Part shown: piece by piece, positions 34,722-44,688 of the stretch
Numbering within the stretch: the first letter of the stretch is position 1
How the letters are laid out: each line of letters begins with the position of its first letter
Source: Onishia taeanensis
GTDB taxonomy: Bacteria > Pseudomonadota > Gammaproteobacteria > Pseudomonadales > Halomonadaceae
Direction: 5' to 3'
NCBI RefSeq assembly: GCF_900100755.1
Contig: NZ_FNCI01000014.1
Span: 1 to 64,000 of the forward strand
Length of the DNA: 64,000 nucleotides
Translations under genes and position numbers: made by a program
The notes under the pieces: model-generated
What the model was told of the DNA's origin: nothing
The model's database searches: none
Seen by the model: only the letters and a program-made list of their open reading frames with translations

Positions 34722-35942
34722 TTAAATACCGGCGGAGCGCTTGAGGGCCTCGACCTTGTCGGTCTTCTCCCAGGGGAAGGCCGTGAAGGTCTCGGTCTGT
34801 ACTTCGCCGTTGACGTCGGTCCACTGGTAGCTGGTCTCGAACGGCTCGCGACCGAAGTGACCGTAGGCCGCGGTCAGCTGATACATCGGATGCAGCAGAT
34901 CGAGCATGCGCGTGATGGCATTGGGGCGCAGGTCGAAATGCTCGCGCACCAGCTCGATGAGCTTGGCATCGCTGATCTTGCCGGTGCCGAAGGTGTTGAC
35001 CGACACCGAGGTCGGCTCGGCTACGCCGATGGCGTAGGAGACCTGTATCTCGCATTTGTCGGCAAGCCCGGCAGCGACCAGGTTCTTGGCCACGTAGCGG
35101 CCGGCATAGGCGGCGCTGCGGTCGACCTTGGACGGGTCCTTGCCGGAGAAGGCGCCGCCGCCGTGGCGGGCCATGCCGCCGTAGGTGTCGACGATGATCT
35201 TGCGACCGGTCAGGCCGCAGTCACCCACCGGGCCACCGATCACGAACTTGCCGGTCGGGTTGATATGGTACTGAGTACTGTCGGTCAGCCACTCGGCGGG
35301 CAGGACCTGCTCGATGATCTCGCGCTTGACCATCTTGCGCAGGTCGCTCTGATCAATGTCCGGGTCATGCTGAGTCGACAGCACCACCGCGTCGACGGCC
35401 ACCGGCTTGCCGTCGTCACCGTAGCGGAAGGTGACCTGGCTCTTGGCGTCCGGACGCAGCCAGGGCAGCATGCCGCTCTTGCGCAGCTCCGCCTGACGCT
35501 CGACCAGCCGATGCGAGTAGTGGATCGGCGCCGGCATGAAGGAGTCGGTCTCGTTGGTGGCGTAGCCAAACATCAGCCCCTGGTCGCCGGCTCCCTGATC
35601 TTCAGGCTTGCTGCGATCGACGCCCTGGGCGATATCGACGCTCTGCTTGCCGATCAGGTTGAGCACGCCACAGGTCTCGCCGTCGAAGCCGACGTCGGAG
35701 GAGGTATAGCCGATATCCAGGATCACCTGGCGTACCAGCTCCTCGAGATCGACCCAGGCCGAAGTGGAAATTTCACCGGCAACGATCGCCACGCCGGTCT
35801 TCACCAGGGTCTCGCAGGCCACGCGCGCCTGTTTGTCGCGGGCGATGATGGCATCCAGCACCGCGTCGGAAATCTGGTCGGCGATCTTGTCCGGATGCCC
35901 TTCGGACACGGACTCGGAAGTAAACAGGGAGTATTCGCTCAT
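34722..35942 (-). CDS. metK: S-adenosylmethionine synthetase
   Basis: Cytosolic enzyme of 406 residues forming S-adenosylmethionine from methionine and ATP. Clear motifs: [19 protein letters not shown] at the N-terminus, [14 protein letters not shown], and the P-loop-like [24 protein letters not shown]. coli MetK is 384 residues; the extra length is spread through internal loops. It is divergent from tkt; the 342-bp gap contains a TAGAAT -10-like box (36086-36081, minus) without a good -35. No SAM riboswitch was recognised. Confidence 0.97.
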   Translation of the reverse strand: MSEYSLFTSESVSEGHPDKIADQISDAVLDAIIARDKQARVACETLVKTGVAIVAGEISTSAWVDLEELVRQVILDIGYTSSDVGFDGETCGVLNLIGKQSVDIAQGVDRSKPEDQGAGDQGLMFGYATNETDSFMPAPIHYSHRLVERQAELRKSGMLPWLRPDAKSQVTFRYGDDGKPVAVDAVVLSTQHDPDIDQSDLRKMVKREIIEQVLPAEWLTDSTQYHINPTGKFVIGGPVGDCGLTGRKIIVDTYGGMARHGGGAFSGKDPSKVDRSAAYAGRYVAKNLVAAGLADKCEIQVSYAIGVAEPTSVSVNTFGTGKISDAKLIELVREHFDLRPNAITRMLDLLHPMYQLTAAYGHFGREPFETSYQWTDVNGEVQTETFTAFPWEKTDKVEALKRSAGI

Positions 35943-36284
35943 GGCGTCCTCGACCCTCTATCAATAACGGCCTGTTAATAACGGCGTGGGGGCACAGCAC
36001 GGCGGCTGAAGCTGCATCGCCGACTGCCTTCCTGCGGGGCAGACGCGACACGCGACGGGCCAAAGGGCCTCAGGGCGGCGATTCTACACCAGAGCGGACA
36101 CCGGTTCCTAGAAGCCCCGCGAGGCGCGGCAATTGATGGTTGCGCTCTTCTCGGCGACAATATGCCCCCTGAATCCAGCGTGCCGCATGCCGCGGTGCCC
36201 TTCCGCAACCTTGCTCGAGTCGCCCGCCCTGCCGCGCGGAGCCGCCCGGGCATTGCCTAATTGCCGCAGGCGAGGAGCTTGTCA

Positions 36285-38288
36285 ATGCCGTCCCGTTTCG
36301 AACTGGCCAATGCCATTCGCGCGCTGTCCATGGACGCCGTGCAGAAGGCCAAGTCTGGCCACCCCGGCGCCCCCATGGGCATGGCCGATATCGCCGAAGT
36401 CCTCTGGAACGACTTCATGAGCCATAACCCGGCCAACCCGCACTGGGCCAATCGCGACCGCTTCGTGATGTCCAACGGCCACGGTTCCATGCTGGTCTAC
36501 TCGCTGCTGCACCTGACCGGGTATGAGCTGTCCCTCGAAGACCTGCAGCACTTCCGTCAGCTGCACTCCAAGACCCCGGGCCACCCCGAGTTCGGCTACA
36601 CGCCGGGCGTCGAGACCACGACCGGCCCGCTGGGCCAGGGCTTCGCCAATGCCGTGGGCATGGCGCTGGCCGAGCGCACCCTGGCGGCCCAGTTCAACCG
36701 CGACGGCCACCATATCGTCGACCACCACACCTACTGCTTCGTCGGCGACGGCTGCCTGATGGAAGGCGTCTCCCACGAGGTCGCTTCGCTTGCCGGCACT
36801 CAGGGGCTGGGCAAACTGATCACCTTCTATGACGACAACGGCATCTCCATCGATGGCGAAGTCGAAGGCTGGTTCACCGACGACACCGCCAAGCGCTTCG
36901 AGAGCTACGGCTGGCACGTGGTGCCCAACGTCGACGGCCACAAGCCCGAAGAGATCAAGGCCGCCGTCGAACTCGCCAAGAGCCACGACGACCGCCCGAG
37001 CCTGATCATCTGCAAGACCATCATCGGCTTCGGCGCCCCCAACAAGCAGGGCAAGGAAGAATGTCACGGTGCGGCGCTGGGCGACGACGAAGTGGCCGCC
37101 GCCCGGGTTCAGCTCGACTGGCCCCACGCGCCCTTCCACGTGCCGGAAGACATCTACAAGGGCTGGGACGCCACCCAGGCCGGCGAGGCCCGCGAGGCCG
37201 AGTGGAACGCGCGCTTCCAGCGCTATGCCGAGGCCTTCCCGGCCGAGGCCCGCGAGTTCACCCGCCGCATCAAGGGCGAGTTGCCCCGCGACCTGACCAG
37301 CGAAGCGCTGATCGAGCAGGCTCAGGAGCAGGGCGAGAGCGTCGCCTCGCGCAAGGCTTCGCTGGGCGTGCTCAATGAGCTGGGCCCGCAGCTTCCCGAG
37401 CTGCTGGGCGGCAGCGCCGACCTGGCGCCGTCCAACCTGACCTTCTGGAAGGGTGCCAAGGCCATCAGCCAGACCGAGCCCGGCGGCAACTACCTGCATT
37501 ACGGCGTGCGCGAGTTCGGTATGGCCGCGATCATCAACGGCGTTGCCCTGCACGGCGGCTTCGTGCCCTATGGCGCGACCTTCCTGATCTTCTCGGAATA
37601 CATGCGCAACGCCCTGCGCATGGCGGCGCTGATGGGCCAGCGCGCCATTCATGTCTTCACCCATGACTCCATTGGCCTGGGCGAAGATGGCCCGACCCAC
37701 CAGCCGATCGAGCAGCTGACCACCCTGCGCTCGACACCTAACCTGTCGACCTGGCGTCCCGCCGATGCCGTGGAGACCGCTGCCGCCTGGCACGCCGGCC
37801 TCAAGCGTCATTCCGGCCCCAGCGCGCTGGTACTGTCCCGTCAGGGCCTGCCGCATCAGGCCCGCGACAAGCACCAGCTGAGCAACATTCAGCGTGGCGG
37901 CTACATCCTCAAGGACTGTGAAGGCACCCCGGAGCTGATCCTGATCGCCACCGGCTCCGAAGTTGGCCTGGCCATGGACGCCGCCGCACAGCTTGGCGAG
38001 CAGGGCCGCGCCGTGCGCGTGGTGTCGATGCCGTCCACCGACGTCTTCGACGCCCAGGATGCCGCCTACCGTCAGAAAGTACTGCCGCTGGAAGTCGGTG
38101 CGCGCATCGCCATCGAAGCCGGCCATCGCGACTTCTGGTTCAAGTACGTGGGCCTCGAAGGTCGCATCATCGGCATGGACAGCTTCGGCGAGTCCGCCCC
38201 GGCCGGCGAGCTCTTCAAGGAGTTCGGCTTCACCGTCGAGAACCTGGTGAGCGAAGCCGAACAGCTGCTGGAAGACGCCGCCGAGTAA
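36285..38288 (+). CDS. tkt: transketolase
   Basis: Thiamine-diphosphate enzyme of 667 residues that moves two-carbon units between sugar phosphates in the pentose phosphate pathway and supplies erythrose-4-phosphate. Strongly TktA-like from the first residues ([36 protein letters not shown]). ThDP-binding [13 protein letters not shown] and the pyrimidine-domain [17 protein letters not shown] are present. The start at 36285 follows GAGGAG. A strong terminator follows, so it is transcribed separately from epd-pgk-fba, to which it is linked metabolically through erythrose-4-phosphate. Confidence 0.97.
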   Translation: MPSRFELANAIRALSMDAVQKAKSGHPGAPMGMADIAEVLWNDFMSHNPANPHWANRDRFVMSNGHGSMLVYSLLHLTGYELSLEDLQHFRQLHSKTPGHPEFGYTPGVETTTGPLGQGFANAVGMALAERTLAAQFNRDGHHIVDHHTYCFVGDGCLMEGVSHEVASLAGTQGLGKLITFYDDNGISIDGEVEGWFTDDTAKRFESYGWHVVPNVDGHKPEEIKAAVELAKSHDDRPSLIICKTIIGFGAPNKQGKEECHGAALGDDEVAAARVQLDWPHAPFHVPEDIYKGWDATQAGEAREAEWNARFQRYAEAFPAEAREFTRRIKGELPRDLTSEALIEQAQEQGESVASRKASLGVLNELGPQLPELLGGSADLAPSNLTFWKGAKAISQTEPGGNYLHYGVREFGMAAIINGVALHGGFVPYGATFLIFSEYMRNALRMAALMGQRAIHVFTHDSIGLGEDGPTHQPIEQLTTLRSTPNLSTWRPADAVETAAAWHAGLKRHSGPSALVLSRQGLPHQARDKHQLSNIQRGGYILKDCEGTPELILIATGSEVGLAMDAAAQLGEQGRAVRVVSMPSTDVFDAQDAAYRQKVLPLEVGARIAIEAGHRDFWFKYVGLEGRIIGMDSFGESAPAGELFKEFGFTVENLVSEAEQLLEDAAE

Positions 38289-38327
38289 ACCGCCGAGCCA
38301 GTTTCTCAGCGCACAGCATGTCTCTTC

Positions 38328-38357
38328 GCCCGAGCCCCTAGTGGGCTCGGGCTTTTT
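38328..38357 (+). terminator. intrinsic terminator of tkt
   Basis: GCCCGAGCCC and GGGCTCGGGC form a perfect 10-bp stem with a 5-base loop, followed directly by TTTTT. A textbook rho-independent terminator 40 bases after the tkt stop. Confidence 0.95.
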
Positions 38358-38533
38358 GTGGCTGCTTCTCGCCCGACACCCTGCTCAGATCCTCAACTTC
38401 TCCCCTCGTCAGACGATAACTGTTCTAGAGGCTGGCGCCGGAAAAGCATGTCTTGGCGCTACGCATGATAGATACCTGAAGGACTTCTTCTGCCCCAACG
38501 CCTTCAGGACATCAGGGCCAAGAGCGGAACGGC

Positions 38534-38677
38534 ATGACACAGCAACTCGGACTCCACGACCTTCGCCCCCACGCCGCATCGATGGTGCTTGGGCACGGCT
38601 ACGGCACGGCCTGCCCCCTTCGCAGCGCCAGCCACGCCAGGCGGCTGCTCTCATTTCGCCGGCAGTGCCTGTCGTGA
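38534..38677 (+). CDS. possible upstream small ORF coupled to the diguanylate cyclase
   Basis: A 47-codon frame from an ATG at 38534 ends with a TGA that overlaps the GTG proposed as the start of the diguanylate cyclase gene (GTGA). About four fifths of its third positions are G or C, in keeping with coding sequence here. The product is Arg/His/Leu-rich with no recognised domain. It may be a translated leader that couples translation to the enzyme, or chance; the sequence 38358-38533 shows nothing else. Confidence 0.3.
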   Translation: MTQQLGLHDLRPHAASMVLGHGYGTACPLRSASHARRLLSFRRQCLS

Positions 38678-39642
38678 ATGAAGAGGACCTCTACAAGAAG
38701 CGCCTGGAGGTTGCCCTGGAAGCCAGCGGTCTCGACCTGTGGGAGAACGACCTGTCGACGGGCGAGGTCGTCTTCGGCCTGACGAAGGTGTTCGCCGATC
38801 TCGGCTACGCAAGCCACGAGACGGCCGCCTACGTCGATGACATCTTCAAGCTCATGCATCCCGACGACGTGCCCTCGATCAACCAGGCGATCGACGACCA
38901 CCTCAACGGCCTCACCGAGCGCTACTACAGCGAATTCCGCATTCGCGCCAAGAACGGCGCTTGGGTGTGGTATGCCAACTACGGCAAGATCGTCGAAAAC
39001 GACGGCTCCACGACCCGTTTCACCGGCGTCTGTTTCAACCTCAATGAAAAGAAATGCCAGGAGCAGGAACTTCAGGCGCTCAACGAACAGCTGACCGAAA
39101 AGAACATGCTGCTGGAACGGATGAACGCCGAGCTTCACACCCTGGCCACCCGAGACTCGATGACCGGCCTGTATAATCGTCGCCACCTGCTCGAGGCCGG
39201 CGAACGAGAAATGCACCGTGCCCAACGCTTCGAGCACCCCTTGGCGCTAATGATCATCGACATCGATTTCTTCAAGCGCGTCAACGACACCTGGGGCCAT
39301 ATCGCCGGCGATCAGGTCATTCGCGCCGTCGCCGACTGCTGCCTCGAGCAGACCCGCGAAAAGGTCGACATCGTGGGACGCATCGGCGGTGAAGAGTTCG
39401 CCTTCGTGCTACCCGAGACCACGCTTCACAACACCCTGGCCCTCGCCGAAAGGCTGCGTGAGTGCATTGCCGCCAAGGAGATTCCGCTTAACGACGGGAC
39501 CACCCTCTCGGTCACGGTCAGCGTCGGCGTCGCAGCACTCAAGCCCCCGCTGACATCCCTGAACGAGCTCATGGTGTGCGCCGACCGCGCCCTGTATCGC
39601 GCCAAGCGGGCCGGGCGTAACCAGGTCCATTGGCAGGAGTGA
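38674..39642 (+). CDS. PAS-GGDEF diguanylate cyclase (soluble)
   Basis: Predicted c-di-GMP synthase of 322 residues. A PAS fold of the PAS_3 type covers about residues 10-130 (LWENDLSTGEVVFG; FRIRAKNGAWVWYANYGKIV). A short helical linker and a GGDEF domain (about 160-320) follow, with the active site IGGEEF. The tetrapeptide at the inhibitory-site position reads EKVD, not RxxD, so product inhibition may be missing. The frame is open back to 38341, but that part overlaps the tkt terminator and encodes no domain; the GTG at 38674 fits the PAS start. Confidence 0.82.
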   Translation: MNEEDLYKKRLEVALEASGLDLWENDLSTGEVVFGLTKVFADLGYASHETAAYVDDIFKLMHPDDVPSINQAIDDHLNGLTERYYSEFRIRAKNGAWVWYANYGKIVENDGSTTRFTGVCFNLNEKKCQEQELQALNEQLTEKNMLLERMNAELHTLATRDSMTGLYNRRHLLEAGEREMHRAQRFEHPLALMIIDIDFFKRVNDTWGHIAGDQVIRAVADCCLEQTREKVDIVGRIGGEEFAFVLPETTLHNTLALAERLRECIAAKEIPLNDGTTLSVTVSVGVAALKPPLTSLNELMVCADRALYRAKRAGRNQVHWQE

Positions 39643-39709
39643 GGCCGCCCCTGGCCCGCTCTTGGCCTAACACGGGGGCTGGCACAGAACAGGGGCGGGC
39701 CGGCAAGAA

Positions 39710-40762
39710 TCAGGCGATGGTTACCTGCGGGTCCAGATAGACGTCCTGGATGGCGTTGAGCAGTTGAACGCCTTCGGCCATCGGCTTCTGGAAGGCCTTG
39801 CGCCCGGAGATCAAGCCCATGCCGCCGCCGCGCTTGTTGATCACCGCGGTGCGCACCGCCTGCGCCAGATCGCTTTCGCCACCCGAGGCACCGCCGGAGT
39901 TGATCAGCCCGGCGCGGCCCATGTAGCAGCTCGCCACCTGATAGCGCGCCAGGTCGATGGGGTGTTCGCTGGTCAGCTCGCTGTAGACCTTGTAGTGGGT
40001 GTGGCCGAAGCCGATCGTCCGATAGCCGTCATTGGTCTCGGCGAGCTTCTGCTTGACGATATCGGCCTTGAGGGTCGCCGCCAGATGAATCGCCTGGCCG
40101 GTCAGGTCGGCGGCGACATGGTAGTCGGTGCCGTCCTGCTTGAAGGCCGGGTTGCGCAGGTAGGCCCATAGCACCGTGACCATGCCAAGCTCATGGGCAC
40201 GCTCGAAGGCCGCGCTGATTTCCTCGATCTGACGGCGACACTCCGGCGAGCCGAAGTAGATGGTCGCGCCTACCGCCGCACAGCCCATGTCATGAGCCTG
40301 TTCGACGCTGGCGAACAGCGTCTGGTCATGCATCGTCGGGTAGGTCAGCGTCTCGTTGTGATTCAGCTTCAGGAGCATCGGAATCTTGTGGGCATATCGC
40401 CTGGCCACCGAGGACAAGCCCCCGAGGGTGGAGGCCACGGCGTTACAGCCGCCTTCGATCGCCAGCTCGACGATGTTGGCCGGGTCGAAGTAGAGCGGGT
40501 TGGGCGCGAAGGAGGCGCCAGCGGAATGCTCGATGCCCTGGTCGACCGGCAGGATGCTCAGATAGCCGGTGCCCCCCAACCGACCGTGGTTGTAAAGCGC
40601 CTGCATATTGCGCAGCACCTGAGGGCTACGGTCATTGTCGATCATCACGCGGTCGATGAAGTCCGGCCCCGGCAGGTGCAGCTGCTCGCGGGGAATCGCG
40701 CTGCAGCGGTGCTCCAGCAGGTAGTTTGCTTCATCGCCCAGCATCTTGGCGGTATCGCTCAT
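39710..40762 (-). CDS. fbaB: class I fructose-bisphosphate aldolase (FbaB/DhnA family)
   Basis: Schiff-base aldolase of 350 residues, the same length as E. coli FbaB, cleaving fructose-1,6-bisphosphate to triose phosphates. Segments typical of the DhnA-like group include [26 protein letters not shown] and the ADIVKQKL stretch expected to hold the Schiff-base lysine. The start at 40762 follows AAGGAG; 48 upstream codons are open but lack family support. It lies antisense between tkt and the epd-pgk-fba operon, which encodes an unrelated class II aldolase. FbaB is generally associated with gluconeogenic growth, which suits the organic-acid genes here. Confidence 0.92.
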   Translation of the reverse strand: MSDTAKMLGDEANYLLEHRCSAIPREQLHLPGPDFIDRVMIDNDRSPQVLRNMQALYNHGRLGGTGYLSILPVDQGIEHSAGASFAPNPLYFDPANIVELAIEGGCNAVASTLGGLSSVARRYAHKIPMLLKLNHNETLTYPTMHDQTLFASVEQAHDMGCAAVGATIYFGSPECRRQIEEISAAFERAHELGMVTVLWAYLRNPAFKQDGTDYHVAADLTGQAIHLAATLKADIVKQKLAETNDGYRTIGFGHTHYKVYSELTSEHPIDLARYQVASCYMGRAGLINSGGASGGESDLAQAVRTAVINKRGGGMGLISGRKAFQKPMAEGVQLLNAIQDVYLDPQVTIA

Positions 40763-40985
40763 GGTGTGCGCTCCTTGCGGTGAGAGTGGATGCCTCTTCA
40801 TGTTAGCCAGCAGCACTGCGACCACAAGCGTCCGCGGCATTCTTGTCTGCCTTGCATGCCATTTTCCTCCCCCTCCACGCGCCTCGCTTATGCCAACCAA
40901 GGGCACCCATCGCGCAGGGCAGAGAGATTTTTCCTGACACTCAAGGCATTATATCGGCCGGAAGGTCGGCACTAAGGAGGGGACG

Positions 40986-41366
40986 GTGATCGCATTACTG
41001 CGCGGTTTTCTATGGCTGACGGGCTTCTGGCTCCTTGGCGAGACACTGGTCGTGCTGCTCGGCCTGCCCGTTTCGGCGGGGGTGGTCGGCATGCTGTTGA
41101 TGACCGCCATGCTAATGCTGCGCGTCGGGCGGCTCGAGGACATCGCCGCCGCCAGCCAGCCGTTGATCGGCCTACTGGCGATGCTGATCATGCCAGGCGT
41201 GGTGGGCGTCTTCTTCGTCGCCGATGACTTCGCCGGCCAATGGCTTGCCGTGGCGGTGGCCCTGGTCGGCGGCACCTTGGCCAGCGTCCTGACCACCCTA
41301 CTGCTGATGCGCCGCTTCATGCCGCCCGAGCCCAGCGCCGCCGCGACAGAAGAGGCATCGCCATGA
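40986..41366 (+). CDS. CidA/LrgA family membrane protein
   Basis: Small holin-like protein of 126 residues with four hydrophobic segments (GFWLLGETLVVLLGLPVSAGVVGMLLM; LLAMLIMPGVVGVF). It starts at a GTG preceded by a very strong AAGGAGG. The stop overlaps the lrgB-like start (ATGA). In firmicutes LrgA/CidA proteins affect cell lysis or, with LrgB, act in pyruvate transport. A role in pyruvate or glycolate movement would suit this glycolytic neighbourhood (inference). Confidence 0.87.
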   Translation: MIALLRGFLWLTGFWLLGETLVVLLGLPVSAGVVGMLLMTAMLMLRVGRLEDIAAASQPLIGLLAMLIMPGVVGVFFVADDFAGQWLAVAVALVGGTLASVLTTLLLMRRFMPPEPSAAATEEASP

Positions 41367-42085
41367 GTGCTTCGCTGATCGAGCTGCGCGAGGCCCTGCT
41401 GGTCACACCGCTGTCCGCCATCGCCCTGACGCTTGCCGCCTATCTTGCCGCGCTGTGGGTCGTCGAGCGCATCGGGCGCCCTAGCTGGTGCCCGGCGGTC
41501 CTGTTGGCAGCGCTGCTGGTCGCCGCCAGCCTGTGGGGGCTGTCGATCGACGTCGCCGACTATCAGCGTGGCTCCGACTGGCTGATGCTGCTGCTGGGCC
41601 CGGCGACGGTGGCGCTCGGCGTGCCGCTCTACCAGCAGTTGCACCATATCCGCGCGCTGTGGAAACCACTGGCGCTCTCCCTGCCCCCGGCGGCGGCGCT
41701 GGCCTCCTGCTACTCGCTGGCGCTGGCCTGGGCGCTGGGCGCCAGCCCCGAAGTGCTCGCCTCACTGGCGCCCAAGTCGGTGACGGCGCCGATTGCGCTG
41801 GGCATCATCGATGAGCTGGGCGGCTCGGTGCCGCTGCTGATGGGCGGGCTTCTGATCACCGGCGTGATGGCGACCCTGGCGGTCAGCCTGCTGGCCGCGC
41901 CGCTGGGCATTCGCGACCATCGCATCCTCGGCTTCGCGCTGGGCATCAACGGCCACGCCATCGGTACCGTGCGGGCTTTCGAGATGAGCGCCACCGCCGG
42001 CGCCTTCGCCTCGCTGGGCATGAGCCTGACCGGCATCTTCACGGCCCTGTGCCTGCCGTTGGCCTGGCGGCTACTGGGGCTCTAG
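41363..42085 (+). CDS. LrgB/CidB family membrane protein
   Basis: Membrane protein of 240 residues with about six to seven hydrophobic segments and the LrgB family core (PKSVTAPIALGIIDELGG; GFALGINGHAIGTVRAFEM). It is coupled to the preceding LrgA-like gene by a 4-base overlap. Plant and bacterial relatives transport glycolate or pyruvate together with LrgA partners; the old murein-hydrolase export label is not proven. It is followed by the epd-pgk-fba operon on the same strand, after about 170 bases with a probable promoter. Confidence 0.88.
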   Translation: MSASLIELREALLVTPLSAIALTLAAYLAALWVVERIGRPSWCPAVLLAALLVAASLWGLSIDVADYQRGSDWLMLLLGPATVALGVPLYQQLHHIRALWKPLALSLPPAAALASCYSLALAWALGASPEVLASLAPKSVTAPIALGIIDELGGSVPLLMGGLLITGVMATLAVSLLAAPLGIRDHRILGFALGINGHAIGTVRAFEMSATAGAFASLGMSLTGIFTALCLPLAWRLLGL

Positions 42086-42112
42086 CAGCGGCGAGCATGC
42101 GCCACGCACGAC

Positions 42113-42141
42113 CTGCAAGGCCGGCGCTTTTGCGCTAGAAT
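42113..42141 (+). promoter_or_regulatory. candidate promoter of epd-pgk-fba
   Basis: TAGAAT (42136-42141) preceded at 17 bases by CTGCAA (42113-42118). The -10 matches 5 of 6 bases, the -35 only 3 of 6, so an activator may be needed. Confidence 0.45.
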
Positions 42142-42253
42142 CGTCGCCCTGTCGTCGCCGAGCGCCTGCACCGGGCGCGCGCTTACGTTCTCGTGTGATT
42201 TTCGTGTCCTTTGTGTGAGTGGAATCGACATCGTGGAAGCTGAGCCTCGTCCC

Positions 42254-43324
42254 ATGGCCTATCGGATCGCCATCAACGGCTATGGCCGCATCGGCCAATG
42301 CGTGCTGCGCGCGCTGACCGAGCGCCAGACGAAGGCCACCGGCGAAGCGCCAGGCGACGCCGCCCCCCTGCTCGAGGTGGTGGCGATCAACGAGCTCTCC
42401 GATCTCGATACCATCACTTACCTGACCCGCTACGACACCACCCACGGGCGCTTTCCCGGCCAGGTCGAGGGCCGCGATGGCCATCTCTTCATCAATGACC
42501 GGCCGATTCGCGTGCTCAGCGAGCAAGACCCGGACCGCCTGCCCTGGCGGGAACTGGGCATCGACCTGGTGATCGAGTGCTCGGGCAGCTTCAAGGACCG
42601 CGCCACGGCCAGCCGCCATCTCGACGCCGGCGCCAAGCGCCTGCTGTTTTCCCAGCCCGCCGAGAGCGACGTCGACGCCACCATCGTCACCGGCATCAAC
42701 GACGCCGACCTGACGCCCGATTGCCGCATCGTCTCCGCCGCGTCCTGCACCACCAACTGCCTGGTGCCGGTGCTGACCATGCTCGACGAGGCGCTGGGGG
42801 TCGAGCACGGCGTGACCACCACCATTCACTCGGCGATGAACGACCAGCCGGTGATCGACGCCTACCACCAGACCGACCTGCGCCTGACCCGTTCAGCGAT
42901 GCAGTCGATCGTGCCCGTCGACACCGGGCTGGCCCGAGGCATCAACCGGCTGATGCCCCACCTCACGGATCGCTTCGAGTGCCTGCACGTGCGGGTGCCC
43001 ACCATCAACGTGTCGGCCATGGATCTCGCCATCTGCGTGCGCCGCGACACCTCCGCCGAGGCCGTCAACGCGCTGCTCAAGACCGCCTGCCACGAGCGCC
43101 TGTCGGGCCTGGTGGGCTATACCGAAGAGCCCATGGCCTCGGTCGACTTCAACCACGACCCGCGCTCCGGTATCGTGGACGCCACCCAAACCCGTGTCGC
43201 CGGCGGCCGGCTGATCAAGATGCTGTGCTGGTTCGACAACGAATGGGGCTTCGCCAACCGCATGCTCGACGTCACCGAACGACTGGCAAGATTAGGCGTT
43301 GTTCCCACGCTCGACGAGCGATGA
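42254..43324 (+). CDS. epd: erythrose-4-phosphate dehydrogenase (GapDH family)
   Basis: NAD-dependent dehydrogenase of 356 residues. The Rossmann start (MAYRIAINGYGRIGQ) and catalytic cysteine in SAASCTTNC are common to the GAPDH family, while AINEL, IHSAMNDQPVIDAYH and VPTINVSAMDL match the Epd subgroup, which oxidises erythrose-4-phosphate on the way to pyridoxal phosphate. Some such enzymes also act on glyceraldehyde-3-phosphate. It heads epd-pgk-fba. A GTG at 42215 would add 13 residues; the ATG at 42254 is preferred because homology begins there. Confidence 0.93.
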   Translation: MAYRIAINGYGRIGQCVLRALTERQTKATGEAPGDAAPLLEVVAINELSDLDTITYLTRYDTTHGRFPGQVEGRDGHLFINDRPIRVLSEQDPDRLPWRELGIDLVIECSGSFKDRATASRHLDAGAKRLLFSQPAESDVDATIVTGINDADLTPDCRIVSAASCTTNCLVPVLTMLDEALGVEHGVTTTIHSAMNDQPVIDAYHQTDLRLTRSAMQSIVPVDTGLARGINRLMPHLTDRFECLHVRVPTINVSAMDLAICVRRDTSAEAVNALLKTACHERLSGLVGYTEEPMASVDFNHDPRSGIVDATQTRVAGGRLIKMLCWFDNEWGFANRMLDVTERLARLGVVPTLDER

Positions 43325-43410
43325 CCCGGCAAGGAAATGCCTGAAGGCCCCGGTACGAGCGCCGCTTCCGTCTCTCTCACCTGGCTTGCAACCCAGAGGA
43401 CACTGCCCCG

Positions 43411-44583
43411 ATGAATGTTCGCAAGATGACCGACCTGGACCTCGCCGGTCAGCGCGTGCTGATCCGCGAAGATCTCAACGTGCCGCTCAAGAATGGCCGC
43501 GTTACCAGCGATGCACGGCTGCGCGCCTGCCTGCCCACCATCCTGGCGGCCCGGGATTCAGGCGCCAAGGTGCTGCTGATGAGCCACCTGGGGCGTCCCA
43601 CCGAAGGCGAGCCGGCCGAGGAATTCTCCCTGGCACCGGTCGCCGAACGTCTCGGCGAGCTGCTCGAGCGCCCGGTGCGCGTGGTCAAGGACTACCTGGG
43701 TGCCAACGTCGACGTGTCCGATGGCGAGGTCGTGCTGCTCGAGAACGTGCGCTTCAACGAAGGCGAGAAGAAAGACGAAGAGACGCTGTCCAAGCAGTAC
43801 GCTGAACTCTGCGACATCTTCGTGATGGATGCCTTCGGCACCGCCCACCGCGCCCAGGCCTCGACCCACGGCGTGGCACGTTTCGCGCCGACCGCCTGCG
43901 CCGGACCGCTGCTCGCCGCCGAGCTCGAAGCCCTGGAAAAGGCGCTGGCCAAGCCGGCACGCCCGATGGTGGCCATCGTTGGTGGCTCCAAGGTGTCCAC
44001 CAAGCTCGACGTGCTGACCGCGCTCTCCGAGAAGTGCGACCAGTTGATCGTCGGCGGCGGCATCGCCAACACCTTCATCGCCGCGGCCGGCTATAACGTC
44101 GGCAAGTCGCTGCATGAAGCCGACCTGGTCGACCAGGCCAAGGCGCTGATGGCCAAGGTCGAGATTCCGCTGCCCACCGACGTGGTCGTGGCCACCGAGT
44201 TCTCGGAGTCCGCGGAAGCGGTGACCAAGCCGGTCGACCAGGTGGCGGACGACGAGATGATCCTCGATATCGGCCCCGACACCGCCTCACGCCTGGGTGG
44301 CCTGCTCAAGGATGCCGGCACCATTCTGTGGAACGGCCCGGTCGGCGTGTTCGAGATCGACCAGTTCGGCCACGGCACCGAAGCGCTGTCGAAGGCCATC
44401 GCCGAGAGCAACGGCTTCTCCATCGCCGGCGGCGGCGACACCCTGGCGGCCATCGACAAGTACGATATCGCCGAAAAGGTGTCCTACATCTCCACCGGCG
44501 GCGGCGCCTTCCTCGAGTACGTGGAAGGCAAGACCCTGCCGGCCGTCACGGCGCTTCGCGATGCCTTCGAGGCCGCGAAGTAA
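43411..44583 (+). CDS. pgk: phosphoglycerate kinase
   Basis: Glycolytic enzyme of 390 residues transferring phosphate between 1,3-bisphosphoglycerate and ADP. Signature segments: [12 protein letters not shown] near the start, [25 protein letters not shown], the hinge and nucleotide-binding [21 protein letters not shown], and [12 protein letters not shown]. Length as expected (E. coli 387). AGAGG lies before the ATG. It is the second gene of the epd-pgk-fba cluster, which runs both toward glycolysis and gluconeogenesis. Confidence 0.97.
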   Translation: MNVRKMTDLDLAGQRVLIREDLNVPLKNGRVTSDARLRACLPTILAARDSGAKVLLMSHLGRPTEGEPAEEFSLAPVAERLGELLERPVRVVKDYLGANVDVSDGEVVLLENVRFNEGEKKDEETLSKQYAELCDIFVMDAFGTAHRAQASTHGVARFAPTACAGPLLAAELEALEKALAKPARPMVAIVGGSKVSTKLDVLTALSEKCDQLIVGGGIANTFIAAAGYNVGKSLHEADLVDQAKALMAKVEIPLPTDVVVATEFSESAEAVTKPVDQVADDEMILDIGPDTASRLGGLLKDAGTILWNGPVGVFEIDQFGHGTEALSKAIAESNGFSIAGGGDTLAAIDKYDIAEKVSYISTGGGAFLEYVEGKTLPAVTALRDAFEAAK

Positions 44584-44642
44584 GCAGGCGTCGCGGCGAC
44601 AGTCGCGCAGGCAGTAACCCGTACCGACATCCCTTGATCTAC

Positions 44643-44665
44643 ACGGCGTGGCCCAGCCACGCCGT
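44643..44665 (+). other. perfect hairpin just upstream of fba
   Basis: ACGGCGTGGC and GCCACGCCGT form a perfect 10-bp stem with a 3-base loop, 23 bases before the fba start codon, in the pgk-fba gap. Without a T-run it is more likely an mRNA-stability or processing element than a terminator. Confidence 0.5.
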
Positions 44666-44688
44666 CCTCATGTAAAACAGGTGAGTTC

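Noticed and set aside
38341-38673. N-terminal extension of the PAS-GGDEF protein
   Set aside because: It would start inside the tkt terminator, has no ribosome-binding site and encodes no recognisable domain.
39647-39696. GCCCCTG/CAGGGGC inverted repeat between the diguanylate cyclase and fbaB as a terminator
   Set aside because: The arms are only 7 bp with a loop of 36 bases; too weak to support.
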